Shown here: in pieces, positions 33,501-45,900 of the stretch
How the letters are laid out: every line of letters begins with the position of its first letter
Numbering within the stretch: position 1 is the first letter of the stretch
NCBI GenBank assembly: GCA_963580285.1
Contig: OY757017.1
Location: 110,703,245 to 110,767,244, forward strand
Direction of reading: 5' to 3'
Source of the DNA: Lucinisca nassula
Lineage: Eukaryota; Mollusca; Bivalvia; Lucinida; Lucinidae
Length of the DNA: 64,000 nucleotides
Made by a program: the position numbers and the translations under genes
The notes under the pieces: generated by a model
The model's input: the letters and a program-made list of their open reading frames with translations, nothing else
What the model was told of the DNA's origin: nothing
Databases searched by the model: none

Positions 33501-36500
33501 CACGAGGCTTGCCGAGGGACGGATTTTTCTATCCACCCCTCACACCCATATAGGATTCTTTTTCTTGCATACTTCCATTTCATTGCTGCAGTCACTTCGG
33601 TTACCAACGTCCGCCATATTGTGTTGACACTGCAGGAATGTTAAGTGCTGTCACGTAACATGCTGTGAAGTCAACCTTGTCGACGGCGCATACGGGGTCG
33701 TAATCAACCAGTCTATTTATCAGACACATAATTATATTCAATTTTGGGTCGGAACACCAGGGTCAGAACATAAATTTCTATCCCAGGGTAAAATCACGGA
33801 TTTGCTTGTCTGGTGTGCAAGAATAACTGTTCTAGCAAGTACAATTTCTTATAGAGTGGTATTCTGCTGAAAACAAAATGAGTTGCTTTTTTCAGCAGAA
33901 ATATGTTGTTTTTTTCCATACTGAATGGTTGAAATGTTAATGTAAAGGCTTCTAATGACCAGACCTTAGACTTACCCATCTAAATCTCTCTGTCTGCATG
34001 TTACCAGATGAATACATAGCACACTCCTTGTCTCCAGAACGATGCCCAAACCCTTTACATCTCCAGCCTAAATATTGTAAAAAGAAAAAATCTCATTGGG
34101 AAACAAATCAAATGTGCCTTTGCATCACATTAACAAGTATGTGTAATATACCCTTGTACATTTTTACAGGAAAAAAAGGAGTTTACCAAGATATAAATTA
34201 GTTTTGTTAGTTTTGCTCAAAAACATGGGCCTTGGGAACTTGTTAGGACTGTTCCAATGAGGCAGTTCTAAAGAGCATCCACAATTTATGAAGCAGTAAT
34301 TAGAAAATTATCGAAAAATTTCTTCTGGAAAATGCTAATTTATAGGGATAAGATCACATTGTTGTGTCATTGTAAAGGCATCACTAGACAGTGAAGATTT
34401 AAATCATTCTGACTCTGACGGGTTTTTTTTTCCAACTTTCGATTCTCAACCTTTCTCACTTGAGCATTAAATTTGTAATACTCATAATTATTAAAATAAA
34501 ATAACCACCAGAACAGATGCCAAATCCCCCCACCAAAAGCCAATATGGCCTTCAGAAGATTGTTCACTAATATAAAGTACACCAGCATTAAAATACACTA
34601 GTAAACCCACGGTATATATTGGAGTTATGGCCATCACAAGGTAGTCATTTTACGTGAAGCAGAGATAACTAAAAAATATGGCACCCAGAGTTGTGGTTCT
34701 GGCCAAGTACCATCAATGAATCTCAAAGGGTATTGTATTTAAGGCCATCTACAGAGCTACATACGGACAGACACCAAGCGGATCACTATATCCCCTGAAC
34801 CTATTGAATCTGGGGGGATAACAAACAAGGCAATTTGTCTGCCTATATCAGCAAAAAATGTTGCTTGTCCTGCTTATAATTTTAAAAAGCCAACAATTGT
34901 AGGACAAAAGTTGAGCATGAAAAAAGACTCTGTTTACCTACTCAAGTAGAGTACAGCCTTGTCTATCTGCATAATTATACAGTACGGTAAGTTAATTGAC
35001 ATTTTTGCTGAAAATTGGGACTTAAAGCACAGGACATTGACGTTTCACCATTAACACTAAAACAAGCCTAAATCCACATATTCTCTTATTAAGCACCGAA
35101 GGTGCGAAGGACAACAACGTCAGGAGTGGGTGGGGAATGTGAAAAAATCACTATCTGCTGTTTTTCCAATAAAAACATTTGTTGAAACTTACTACTATTG
35201 CACGAACCCTTTGACCAATTGTTCACGTAATTTCCCTGCCTGTGTCATGAAGTCGAAAAGAATTTCGTATGAGTGTCATTTAACAATTTTATGTAACCAT
35301 CTAAATCACTTCCGCGTCGGTAGTCAACCATCAATGTCGTCGGAGCAAATGCTTATTTAAAAAAAAAATAAAAATGATAAAAAAAATGTTTGTTACATGC
35401 ATATATTTCATCTACTAAAAACAATATTTTTCAACATTTTTATTTGATAGAACAACGTCATTTAGGATAAACGAAATACACGGTTATGCTTTTTATCCAC
35501 GCGCGTGTCTAAACCGTTATTTTTGAACACGGTCAAAGGGAGGCTATCAATACAACGAGAAGAAGGCGCGACAGTCTACCAATAATTATCATTCTATACA
35601 CCGTATACACATACAGTTGTTTATAATGGAGGATAGCTTTGATGTCAGCTGTTGGTAAGGATTTTTTACGGAATTAAGTTTCCGTTCTTGAAAACTAGTA
35701 AACGTTTGTATGGCTTTTTCCGGTAATTGATCCTGTGAAAATATCTGTGGAGCGTGATAGCTCAGTGGTTAGTGCACTTGCCTCTGATGCTGGAGGTCCC
35801 AGGTTCGATCCCCGGTAGCGGCGATAAAATTTCGGTGTCCGAACACGCTCCATTGGCATCATTTGCAGGGATGAATGTCATAAGTGCAACGGCCTTCGGA
35901 TCGGGACGTTAACTGTAGGCCCCCTGTGCAGGGAGAACCATACCCTGTGCAGGTTAAAGATCCTTACCGTAATTACATGATTACTGTGTAGGCTTTCATC
36001 CTGCAAACCTGGAGTGTATATAATGTACACCTGCGGTAAGGGTCAAATGTGACCGACGCAGTATCAGTAGATAGAGATAGATAGAAAGATTTCTCCATGT
36101 CTTAATTACTTTCTGTACCGGCCCCGATAGCTCAGTGTTAGAGCGTCCGCTTCGGTGGAATGGGAAGTCGCGGGTTCGACCCTCGGCGGCGCCATACCAA
36201 ATGCGAGAAGAATGGTACTAGGCACTCCCTTGGCTGACACTCGCATTGTCCGTGGTAGTCCTTGGAAGATAAATGAAGGCAGGTTAGTCTTTGTTTGTCG
36301 CAATAAAAGCTCTACAGATATTGTTTCGGATATGCGACGTTAACTAAAGCTTCTTTATTTTTATTTCTTTTTCTGTCTTACTTTCTTCTGACACTGCGAT
36401 TATTCACATTTGACCATTAGTCACGTTTGTACATTACATACAATCGATTTTTGCAAGCTGAAAGCCTAGAAAATAATCATGTAATTACAGTAGGTTTATT

Positions 36501-39500
36501 TAACCTGCACAGTTGGTGGTTCTCCCTGCACAGGGGGCCTCCCGTTAACGTCCCGATACGGAGAACGGTGCACTTGTGGCATTGATCCTTGCAAATGATG
36601 ACAGTGAAGCATGTTCGGACACCGCGATTTTATTACTACTTGGATATTGGCTGTCCAGTATCTGAATCAGCATTGTTACTGGTGACACGTCAAATGACAT
36701 TTTGTTTTGTTTTACGGCCCTATCAAGATTAATTCACTCATATCGAGCCGATCGTTAATCAGAGATGGGCGAAAATCGGAGTACCCGGAGAAAAACCACC
36801 TGACCTTCCGTTGCAGAACTTTGCGTCTCACATGTGACCCGAGCGAGGCTCGAGTCAGCGCTCTTATCCACTAGTCCACGGAGGCCCGTCAGCTGACATT
36901 CATAAACCAGGACATGTGGTATGGTATATTAGTAGATTAGTAGTTGTCATCCAAGATATAAACTTAGCTACACAATCCTCAGCATCTTCAGCTGTCGAAT
37001 TGAGTGTGGAAGGGCATTACGACTGTAATGGTTCGAGGGAATAACGATTCATTATGAATGTCATTTCTTGCAGTTTGGGGTCTAAATGGCCAGCAAATGA
37101 TGATTTGTACAGTGCGTAGCTCGGGGTACAAGGTCATATATTGGATTGCTGGTAGCACCCTTTATACCGTTGTAAAAAAGTATGATCCAACTGTCTCCTA
37201 CCTTTTTATTGATAGACATGGATATTGGTTACCCTATATGGTGAAAGGTAACCATATCCTGAATATAAATTGCTGTCCAGTGATATTGGTCACCCTGTCT
37301 TGGATATTGCTGTACAGTATCTGAATCATAATCAGGATCAACATTGTTAGTGGTGACACGTCAAATTACATTGTTTTTTATTTTGGTTTTACAGCCCTAT
37401 CTGCTCATAAACATAGCCTGTATGCATCCGTTACAACCGCAAAATGGGGTTACACGCATTAACCGAAAAGAGATTTCTGAAATCAACTCATACTCAATAG
37501 CAATGCTGTTACCAGCTTCATTTTATTTCTCGACAAGAAAAATCTGGAGAGGCATTGAAACGTCAGTTGCATGTGTGCCTAGAGATCAGCCTGGGCATAT
37601 GCGGATTCTAAAATATGATTATCTCTTGAGGGTTACTATTTCATCTCAAAATTCGATTGTCACCAGCTCTACTGTATTCCCGACAAGAAAATCTGAAAGA
37701 AACTGAATCGTCATTGAGCATGTGTCCCCGGAGAATATTTTGTGCTGCCTAATTCTGAGTCCATGTAAGTAGAAATATCATTAATGTACATTTGGAATAA
37801 CAGTGGACAAAGAACAGTCCCTTGTGGTAATAAATATAACTTTGTCTTAAATAAATGTTAACTTATTAACCTAATCACCCCGTAGCACATACATCCGTCA
37901 GTGAACAGTCTTAATTCTGAGTCCATGACAGTGGAAATATAATAATTGTACATGTTAGAATAACAGTTGACTAAAAGCCGTCCCTTGTAGAACCCAAGCA
38001 ATTATGTCTTAAATAATTGTTACATGCAACTTATTAAACCTATTATCACCCAACAGTATATTACAATTGTCTGCGGACAATATTATTTCTGAGTCCATGC
38101 CAGTAGAAATATCATTAATGTACAGGTAGAATAACTTTGGACCAAGAACAGTCCCTTGTGGTAGCCCGGAATACTCTGTCTTTCATTGGTGTCGACTTAT
38201 CACCTCATCAACCCGTAGCAAATATATTGGACCAACAATATTCCCTTGTGTTAACCCAGATAACTATGTCTTTAATTAGTTTGAAGTTGTTACTTTGTGT
38301 TAAATTATTAACCTATAATCACCGCATAGCAAATACAGTAGTCTGCGAACAGTCTTATTTCTATTTCCATGTCAGATGACATGTCATTAAAATGCAGGTA
38401 GAATAACAGTGGATCAAGAACATCCCCATGTTGTATCCGAACAATTCTGTCTTAAATAAATGTTAACTTCTTAACCTTATCACCCCTTAGCAAATACAGT
38501 CGTATGCTAACAGTCTTATTTCTGATTCCATGTTAATTGAGATCTCATTATTGTATAGGTAGAATAACAGTGGACCAAGAACAGTTCCTTGCCCCAGAAA
38601 ATTCTGTCTTAAATTATGTTAATTATTAACATAATTAGCCCGTAGCAAATACAAAGGAACAAGAATAATCCCTTGTGGTTACCTAGACAAGTCTGTTTTT
38701 AATTAGTTATAATTTGTAAATCGGTGGAAATATCATTATTGTACAGATAGAATAACAGTAAACCAAGAACTTTTCCTTGTGGAATCCCCGACAAGTTTGT
38801 CTTAAATAAATAAGTGTCAACTTATTAACCTATCGACCCCGTAACAAATAGTCGTTCTTGCATAAAAACCTATGCGCATGGCTGTTTGAAGCCATTGTCA
38901 AATGGGTCGAAAGCCGTGCTCAAACAGCAAAAACTATGTTCAAATAATGAAATTAGCGTGCTGTTTGAACACGGATTTTGAGCTTTTGATATCGCAAGAC
39001 GGGCCTTGCTTTGTTTACGTTACTTTGAACGACGTAAGGTTATCGCCCCTGGTTTCTTTTGATTTTGTTTGATTTGAGGTTAAACGTTACCGTCAACACT
39101 GTAAAGGTAATTTTGGAGACGTTACTTCCAAATATGTGGGACTTTAAACCGACATTGAGATGAAATGACATCTCAAGCCCTGCCGCCCAGTGAATCCAAT
39201 AGGGTTTATAAGCATGGACGGCCGGCTCGCACCGCTTTGCCTAGGCAAGATTAGATACCCCAAGCGGTTTAACAGGCTATTTTGACATGTTAGAACTTCA
39301 AGCTCTTCTGATCTATAAATACGGATTAAATAGTAATACGGCGCCCCATACAATAGGAGCTTACGTCACAATTTTTGACTTGGCTATGACGTCAAAACTG
39401 TCAGTTGCAAAACATAAACAGATCGCCATTTTAATACAGCATTTTTACAGTTCACAGAATGCTTTTTACAAGGTATTGTACCGAATTATTTTATAGTAAA

Positions 39501-39926
39501 CATATTAATTTTGGCGAGAAAAGTATTCCGGGCTGGTACTATGACAATAACATTGTAATGTTATTTTTTACACTATTAAAATATCGCTTTTTTGTCTCAG
39601 ATATGCAATGATTTCACTGACATGTATAAGATAGATCCATGGGTAGATAGGGTTCTTTAACCTGCAAAGGGGATAGTTATCCAATTAACGTATCGATTCG
39701 AAGGACGATGCACTTATAACAATCATCAATGCAATGCAAACGATGCCAGTACAGTGTTTTCGGACACTGAAAGTTTATAGCCGCTGCCGGGTATCGAACT
39801 AGGGACCTCTAGCTTCAGAGGCAAGTGCACAACCTACTGAGCTATCACGCTCACTTAGCTATCACGCTCACATAGCTATCGCGCTCTCCATCTGATCATA
39901 TACTTGCCATTCACTTTCTATCTATC

Positions 39927-39976
<50 letters not shown>

Positions 39977-42900
39977 ATCTAGTCGGTCACATTTGACCAT
40001 TACCGCAGGTGTACATTACATACACTCCAGGTTTGCAGGATGAAAGCCTACACAGTAATCATGTAATTACGGTAGGGATCTTTAACCTGCACAGGGAATG
40101 GTTCTCCCTGCACAGGGGGCCTCCAGTTAACGTCCCGATCCGAAGGACGGTGACATTCATCACTAAAAAATGTTCAGGCAAAAGCCGATCAAAAATATTG
40201 TACAGAAAAAAAAACGAATAGAAAGTCCAAAAAATATAAAATAATATATAAAAAGAACGATAAATATCTTTTAAAAAGTGTAGATTTCTTTCAAATAGCA
40301 AGGAACACCAAATGCACACCGGCCTGTAGACGTTGTCCGACGTTAAGAGGAAGATATACACGCGCAGCAGAGATACAGGTTTTACCCATTTTCAGTACAG
40401 TTACTTCCCTTGAACCATTTACTGCGGTATATCATGATGGAGATTTACCGATACGAGAAAGTAAAATTTTATCGGATAAAAATGGGAATTATAGACCAAC
40501 AAATGTATTTCAGACTGAGTTATTATTGCCGCTTGTTGAAGTACGAATTATTATTAAAGTCAAATAGAAATACATGTATGGCATGTCCCAGAATGTGTCT
40601 CAATTTAACAAAAAATAGTGATTGGCTGCATCAGACGTTGTTGTCCTTCGCAAGCTTCGCTTGCTTATAGGGATATAAGTGGATTTAGGCCACTGTGAGG
40701 GCTCTTTTAAGTTTTCTGATGAAACGTCAATGTCCTGTGCTTAAAGGTAGCAAGGATAGGTGAAATGTTGACCAATACACATTATTACGAACACTTAACT
40801 TCTATTTCTGATTTGCCATTTAATGTCCCAGTACTGTGCTCTTTTCTCCAAAACTGTCAACTGCCATTTTTGAATCAGCGGAGGGGAATGAATGACTGTC
40901 GAAAACATTTCATGATCAATCTCCATCAAAGGATGTTGCTGACCAGACAGGGAAAAAACCCATGACCTCCTGATCATTAGTCGAATACAGTAGATGTATA
41001 TTTGTATCTAAATACAGTCGAACTTCGATGGCTCGAACTCGCCGGGACCGCCGAAAAAAGTTCGAGCCATCGGTAGTTCGAGCCATTGGAGTCCGACTCG
41101 GCAAGATCCATCTTTTTGTACTATGATTCTTTATCATAGCTGCGGCGATTTTGGTGACTTCCGGTAAATTTGTCGGTCATAATTTAAGCCACGTAAATTA
41201 CCTTTCGTATTTTTGGTCCGTATTTTAAGGCAAAGGCTGTAATTTTGGCAGCTCTAACTCAATGTCGGTGTGAAATATTAATTTGTGAAAAATATTTTGC
41301 CAGCTTTAATTTCCGTATGCTGTCTCATTAGCCCTGGGTTATTATAGGTGTTTACAATAAACTTAATTTGACACCTTCTCAACATTAATTTCTTGACCTG
41401 TTTATCAAAGGGATTGCGCCAATCAAGTTCACCTGTGTTATGTAAACAGCTGTTTCGGCAAGACAAGCATCTTATGATACTGATCACGCGCCTGCGTGAC
41501 TTGATCGATAAAATTGGAATTTTTAAAAAGGTAATTAGTGCGAGCCATCGGTGGGATTTTACATAGAAAATGCACTCTAGGGACCAGGCTTAGAGTTCGA
41601 GGGTTCGAGCCATCGTGGTTCGAGCCAAGGGTGGCATGTTTAGTTAAAATGAATAGGGATTTTGCCGGGACTGAAAAGTCAGTTCGACCCAAACGTGGTG
41701 TTCGAGCCTACCGAGTTCGACCCATCGAGGTTCGACTGTATAGACACTAGTCTAGTTCCAACAAAAGACTGATGTGTATTTGCATGCAAAATAGAGCTAC
41801 AAGTGACAGGAAATGACAAATTTTAGGGTATGGACACATTGTACATCTCCAGGGGAGACAACTCTTTCAAAAATGTTTCTCTAACCTATAGGGATCTACT
41901 CTTAACCCTCATCCTGCTGAATAAATTAATGTAGCCACACCCATTTCTGACTATTCACTACATCTAATTACTTGATAAAATGTATTCATTCAATTCACAA
42001 ACTGCATGACAATGTAGATTCTGATCAGATGGCTTCAGAAGCCATCTGATCTGGATCTACACTGTTTACAACTGTTCAGCGTGATAAGGGTTAAAGGAAA
42101 TACAGTAAAATTCTTACATTAAGACCACTGTTGGGACTGTTCAAAAGTGGTCTTTTAGACCATAAAAGACCACTTTTGAACAGTCCCAAAGGTGGTCTCT
42201 GACCACAGGTCATGGTATGCAGAAAACATAAAGAATGACTAAAAATTACTAAATAAGCTTTTTAAAACAGAATTAGTCTGAATTTTAGGTGGTCTTAATA
42301 GCGTAATTTTACTGTACTCTGCTCCTGAGGAGCAAATTTTAGACTAGACCTGTTCTCAAAGGGACTCAATTTACAGGAATACAAACAAGAAGTCACAAAA
42401 GTTGTCTCCCTTATACAAAATGGCCAGAATCCTGTCAGGTGCATCCATTCACCTTAAACATTACACTTACACTGCATTACTTTGACTTCTTTCCCCAGTG
42501 GCATCCAGAGACCTTTACTCGGTGCCTGAGCCAGGAACTCTCTAGCCTCTTTGTTCTCTGGTAGGTCAGGTATGCTGTCTTCTGGTCTCTCCACTTTCTC
42601 CTGTAGTGGGTTAGAAAAAAACAGAATGGCAATCTTTTCCATCTTCTTTTTGTTTAGCAATTGTATCAACAGGTATGAGTATATAGCACACTTGCAGGTT
42701 GCAAGGCAGTACAAGCTGACTTTTACAGTTATGTATACGAGTATTTTTTATCCCTCCAACTGGGTACAATACTCACTTGGGCCTTCCAGATTTTTCAGCA
42801 CCTATCATATTTGGTACCCATATGTGTAGAACTTCTTGAGTGTCATTTCACGATTCTCAGACTCCTAGAATTTTAAGGACCAATCACAACGTAGAAGGGG

Positions 42901-45900
42901 AGAATGGCACTGGTATAGGTATATATATGTAGCATACCTGTAATGCTTGGCAATGTAAGACAGATTTTATAGTGACATGGTACAGCATTTGCTTATCACT
43001 CTTGCGGACCAGTTCAATCTAGACTTTTCTGCACCTGTTACTAGAACTAACTGCAGTTTTGAAATTAGAAATGTTATAATTTTTCATGCTAATGTTAATG
43101 ATACAACATATAACTTCATAGTTCAGTGAATTTCTAATTTGGGTGCATACTGTCAAACAAGAAATTTCACAGTATACCATAATGATCCTAAGTATTGGGA
43201 CAGGCAGGGCTAGCAATTGTGCAGACCCAGATCAGACTGCTCCTGATCAGGGTCTACACTGATTGCCATTTCGTCTTCACCTTTTGGACTCCTTGCTGGA
43301 TCATGAAACAAATTTGTTAAAATTTTAGGAGAATTACAGCAAGTACTCAAGGTGTTTGAATTTTTAGGATTTTTATGGTAAATGTACTTCAATGACTCAA
43401 ACACTGCTGCATTATGAATATTGTTCAGTACAGTGTATACGTTGAACGCAGATTGTTTATATAGCATAGATAAATTCGAACTTGTTCTGTGGTCCCTATA
43501 GAATTCTTTCTTTACATGTATTTCGGAAAGTTTAGGGAGAATTTTCTCTTTTTAGTCTTGAAAATGTGTTGTGCAGTGTTGTGCCTAGGTCTGAAAGTTT
43601 ATGGACATGTGGCCCCCTCCCTTTTTCTCAGGGCAACATTTAAAAATTCTTTGGGACACAGACTGTTAACCAACAAAAGATGACCATATGGTTCTGTCAT
43701 TCAAAACATTCTCTACAGCTGCAGAAGTCATAGTATTGACAGTAAGATGTCACAGACTGTGTGATTCCCAGCTGCCCCTTTTGACATTTTGATGCGTCAG
43801 ACTGGTTTATAATTTTATATGACAATTTACGTCTACCAGTACAGCAATTACGCAAAAATTTAAAGGAATCTACAGTGAACCAGACCTAATTTTTGTCCCG
43901 TTATAGTTACCTCCCTTAATATGGTCTGAATTATCAGTCATGTAACTAAAATGCTGGAACTGACCAAAAATAAAAATTTACCAATGTTTTACAGGGCGTG
44001 CCATGGCCAGCAGCTGTTTATTTCTATTGAAACATTGCAGTAAAAATCGCAGGAATGGCGCAGTGGCATGGCCTAGGCACAACACTAGTTGTGTGTATTC
44101 AATAGACTAGCCTCATTAAGGTGATTATAATGCGTTCACACAACAAGATTACAATATTCTGAAGAAAATAAAACAATATCCCTTCATGCATTCCATTCTG
44201 GTGCTATGATTAATTCCCAATGGCTGGAAATACATGACCCAAAGAAATTTTTAAATGTGTTTGAGCCAGTGATGTTCGACCGTATGAAGAAACCCTGATT
44301 TTGACAGTTCAATTTTTGGTGTCTGAATGGATTCACTGACATTTCTGCCCTATTTTTGAAAAGTAGTCAACAAGTTATCTTCGTGTACACACTCATGTAG
44401 CCCATCAAAAAGAGGGTCTCCTTAGCAGATTCATTTCTTTAACCCTTATCCTGCTGAACAACACAACCTCTACCTCTGCGAACAGTGTAGATCCAGATCA
44501 GATGGCTTCTAAAGAAGCCATCTGATCAGGATCTACACTGTTTCTCATGCAGCTTGTGTTTTGACCAATATATATTAAGTGATTTGATTGGCTGTTGCAG
44601 AAATGCATGGTGCTAAATGGATTGAGAGTAAACCCTTTCTGAGAAAGGGACATAAAAAATCTTTATTGCATACCCAAGGTGTTTCCATTCCCCTTTAAAA
44701 ATATAAAATGTTCAGAATTGTACCTTTATCAAGCCTGGAGGAGCTGCAGCATAGCTGAAAAGAAGATAAAAAATAAATAGTATTACATGTATTATGATTC
44801 ATATATATCAACACACATTGCAGATGTGTAGACAGTCACACCTCAGATAGCCGTAACCTTGGGCAATGGTAATCAATTTTTTTTCTTCTCAAACCATTTA
44901 CAGATTATTTCTTAATCTAATATTTTATTTATTTATTCTTTTTCGTTATTTTTTTTTTATTTGGTTTGACCAATTTATTTCAACAACAAAATGACATTAC
45001 AATAAAATAAATTTTGTTTTTTGTCTGCATTGGAGTTTAACGGCCCAGTCAACACTAATTTAGGTCATTTTTGAGCTGATCAGTTTACCTATTCACACTT
45101 TTCCTGGGCAGGTTTATACATGTATGTAAGCGGTTAACCAGTACAGTGCACATTCTTTCTCCAGAAACTGACAACTGCCTTCTTGAATCAGCGGAAGGGA
45201 GAGAATGACCGTAGAAAAGATTTCATGATCAATCTCCACGAAAGAATTTTGCCGACCCTGGCAGATATCTAACCCACATCCTCCTGATCACCAGTCAAAC
45301 GCACATCGGACTGAGCTATCGATGTCGGCACAATAAAATATATACACTAGACTGTAAGATAGGAATGAAAGCACAAAGTCCTGCTTATGTGGTTCTTTTC
45401 CTTTTTATTTGGGTATGACAGAGATTCAAAGACATTTTGTATTACTTCATTATGCCACACAAAACCTTTAGTATATGTACTTAAACTGTGCTCTATATTA
45501 TATACATTTTCAAAGTACCAGTAGTCTTCCACTTTATTATAGTTCGAATAATTTGACATGAGACTGACCTTTATGCAAGGAATAAACTGGTCAATGTTAT
45601 CGCTTAATTATTTACGTCGCTTTCGTAAACTACTCGTGAATTTTCGGCATCCCGTGAATTGCGACCCAGTTAACGACCTCTATGTATTGAATAACAATAT
45701 CGCCATCTTCGGGAGACGGCGAAGATAAATACATGCATTCAATCGGGTGTGAAATTATGTTAATAGAGTTCACCAGTCTCAGGTAAATTTGTTCGAACTA
45801 TACAAGTGCAGTACAGTGTACATGTATGTATGTGTATATTCAAAACTTAAAACATACGAGATTCGATAACCCGAATGGAAATTTCTTCGACATAGTGATA

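Larger units (their letters stand above)
35021..40744. mobile_element. Large DNA element with terminal inverted repeats of about 100 bp
   Basis: The left end 'cttaaagcacaggacattga' with 'gcctaaatccac' and 'cgaaggacaacaacgtc' (35021-35110) is repeated in inverted orientation at about 40630-40744. The 5.7 kb between holds several SINEs, a tandem array of reverse-transcriptase pieces and a microsatellite, all apparently later additions. No transposase is recognisable, so this is either a dead autonomous element or two related MITEs in opposite orientation. Confidence 0.5.

Noticed and set aside
33262..33644. Frames of 121 and 60 codons
   Set aside because: They run through the end of a hAT MITE and a long hairpin, so are not credible genes.
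35755..35825. Possible functional tRNA gene
   Set aside because: The tRNA-like sequence continues into a conserved SINE body repeated at least five more times in the window, and the acceptor stem does not pair well.
36120..36192. Possible functional tRNA gene with fairly good A and B boxes
   Set aside because: The D-arm to anticodon spacing and unpaired anticodon stem look degenerate, and it is joined to a SINE-like tail. SINE is the better call, though not certain.
37058..37706. Plus frames of 88 and 120 codons inside the 35.0-40.7 kb element
   Set aside because: No transposase catalytic motif or other domain is visible and base composition matches the non-coding surroundings.
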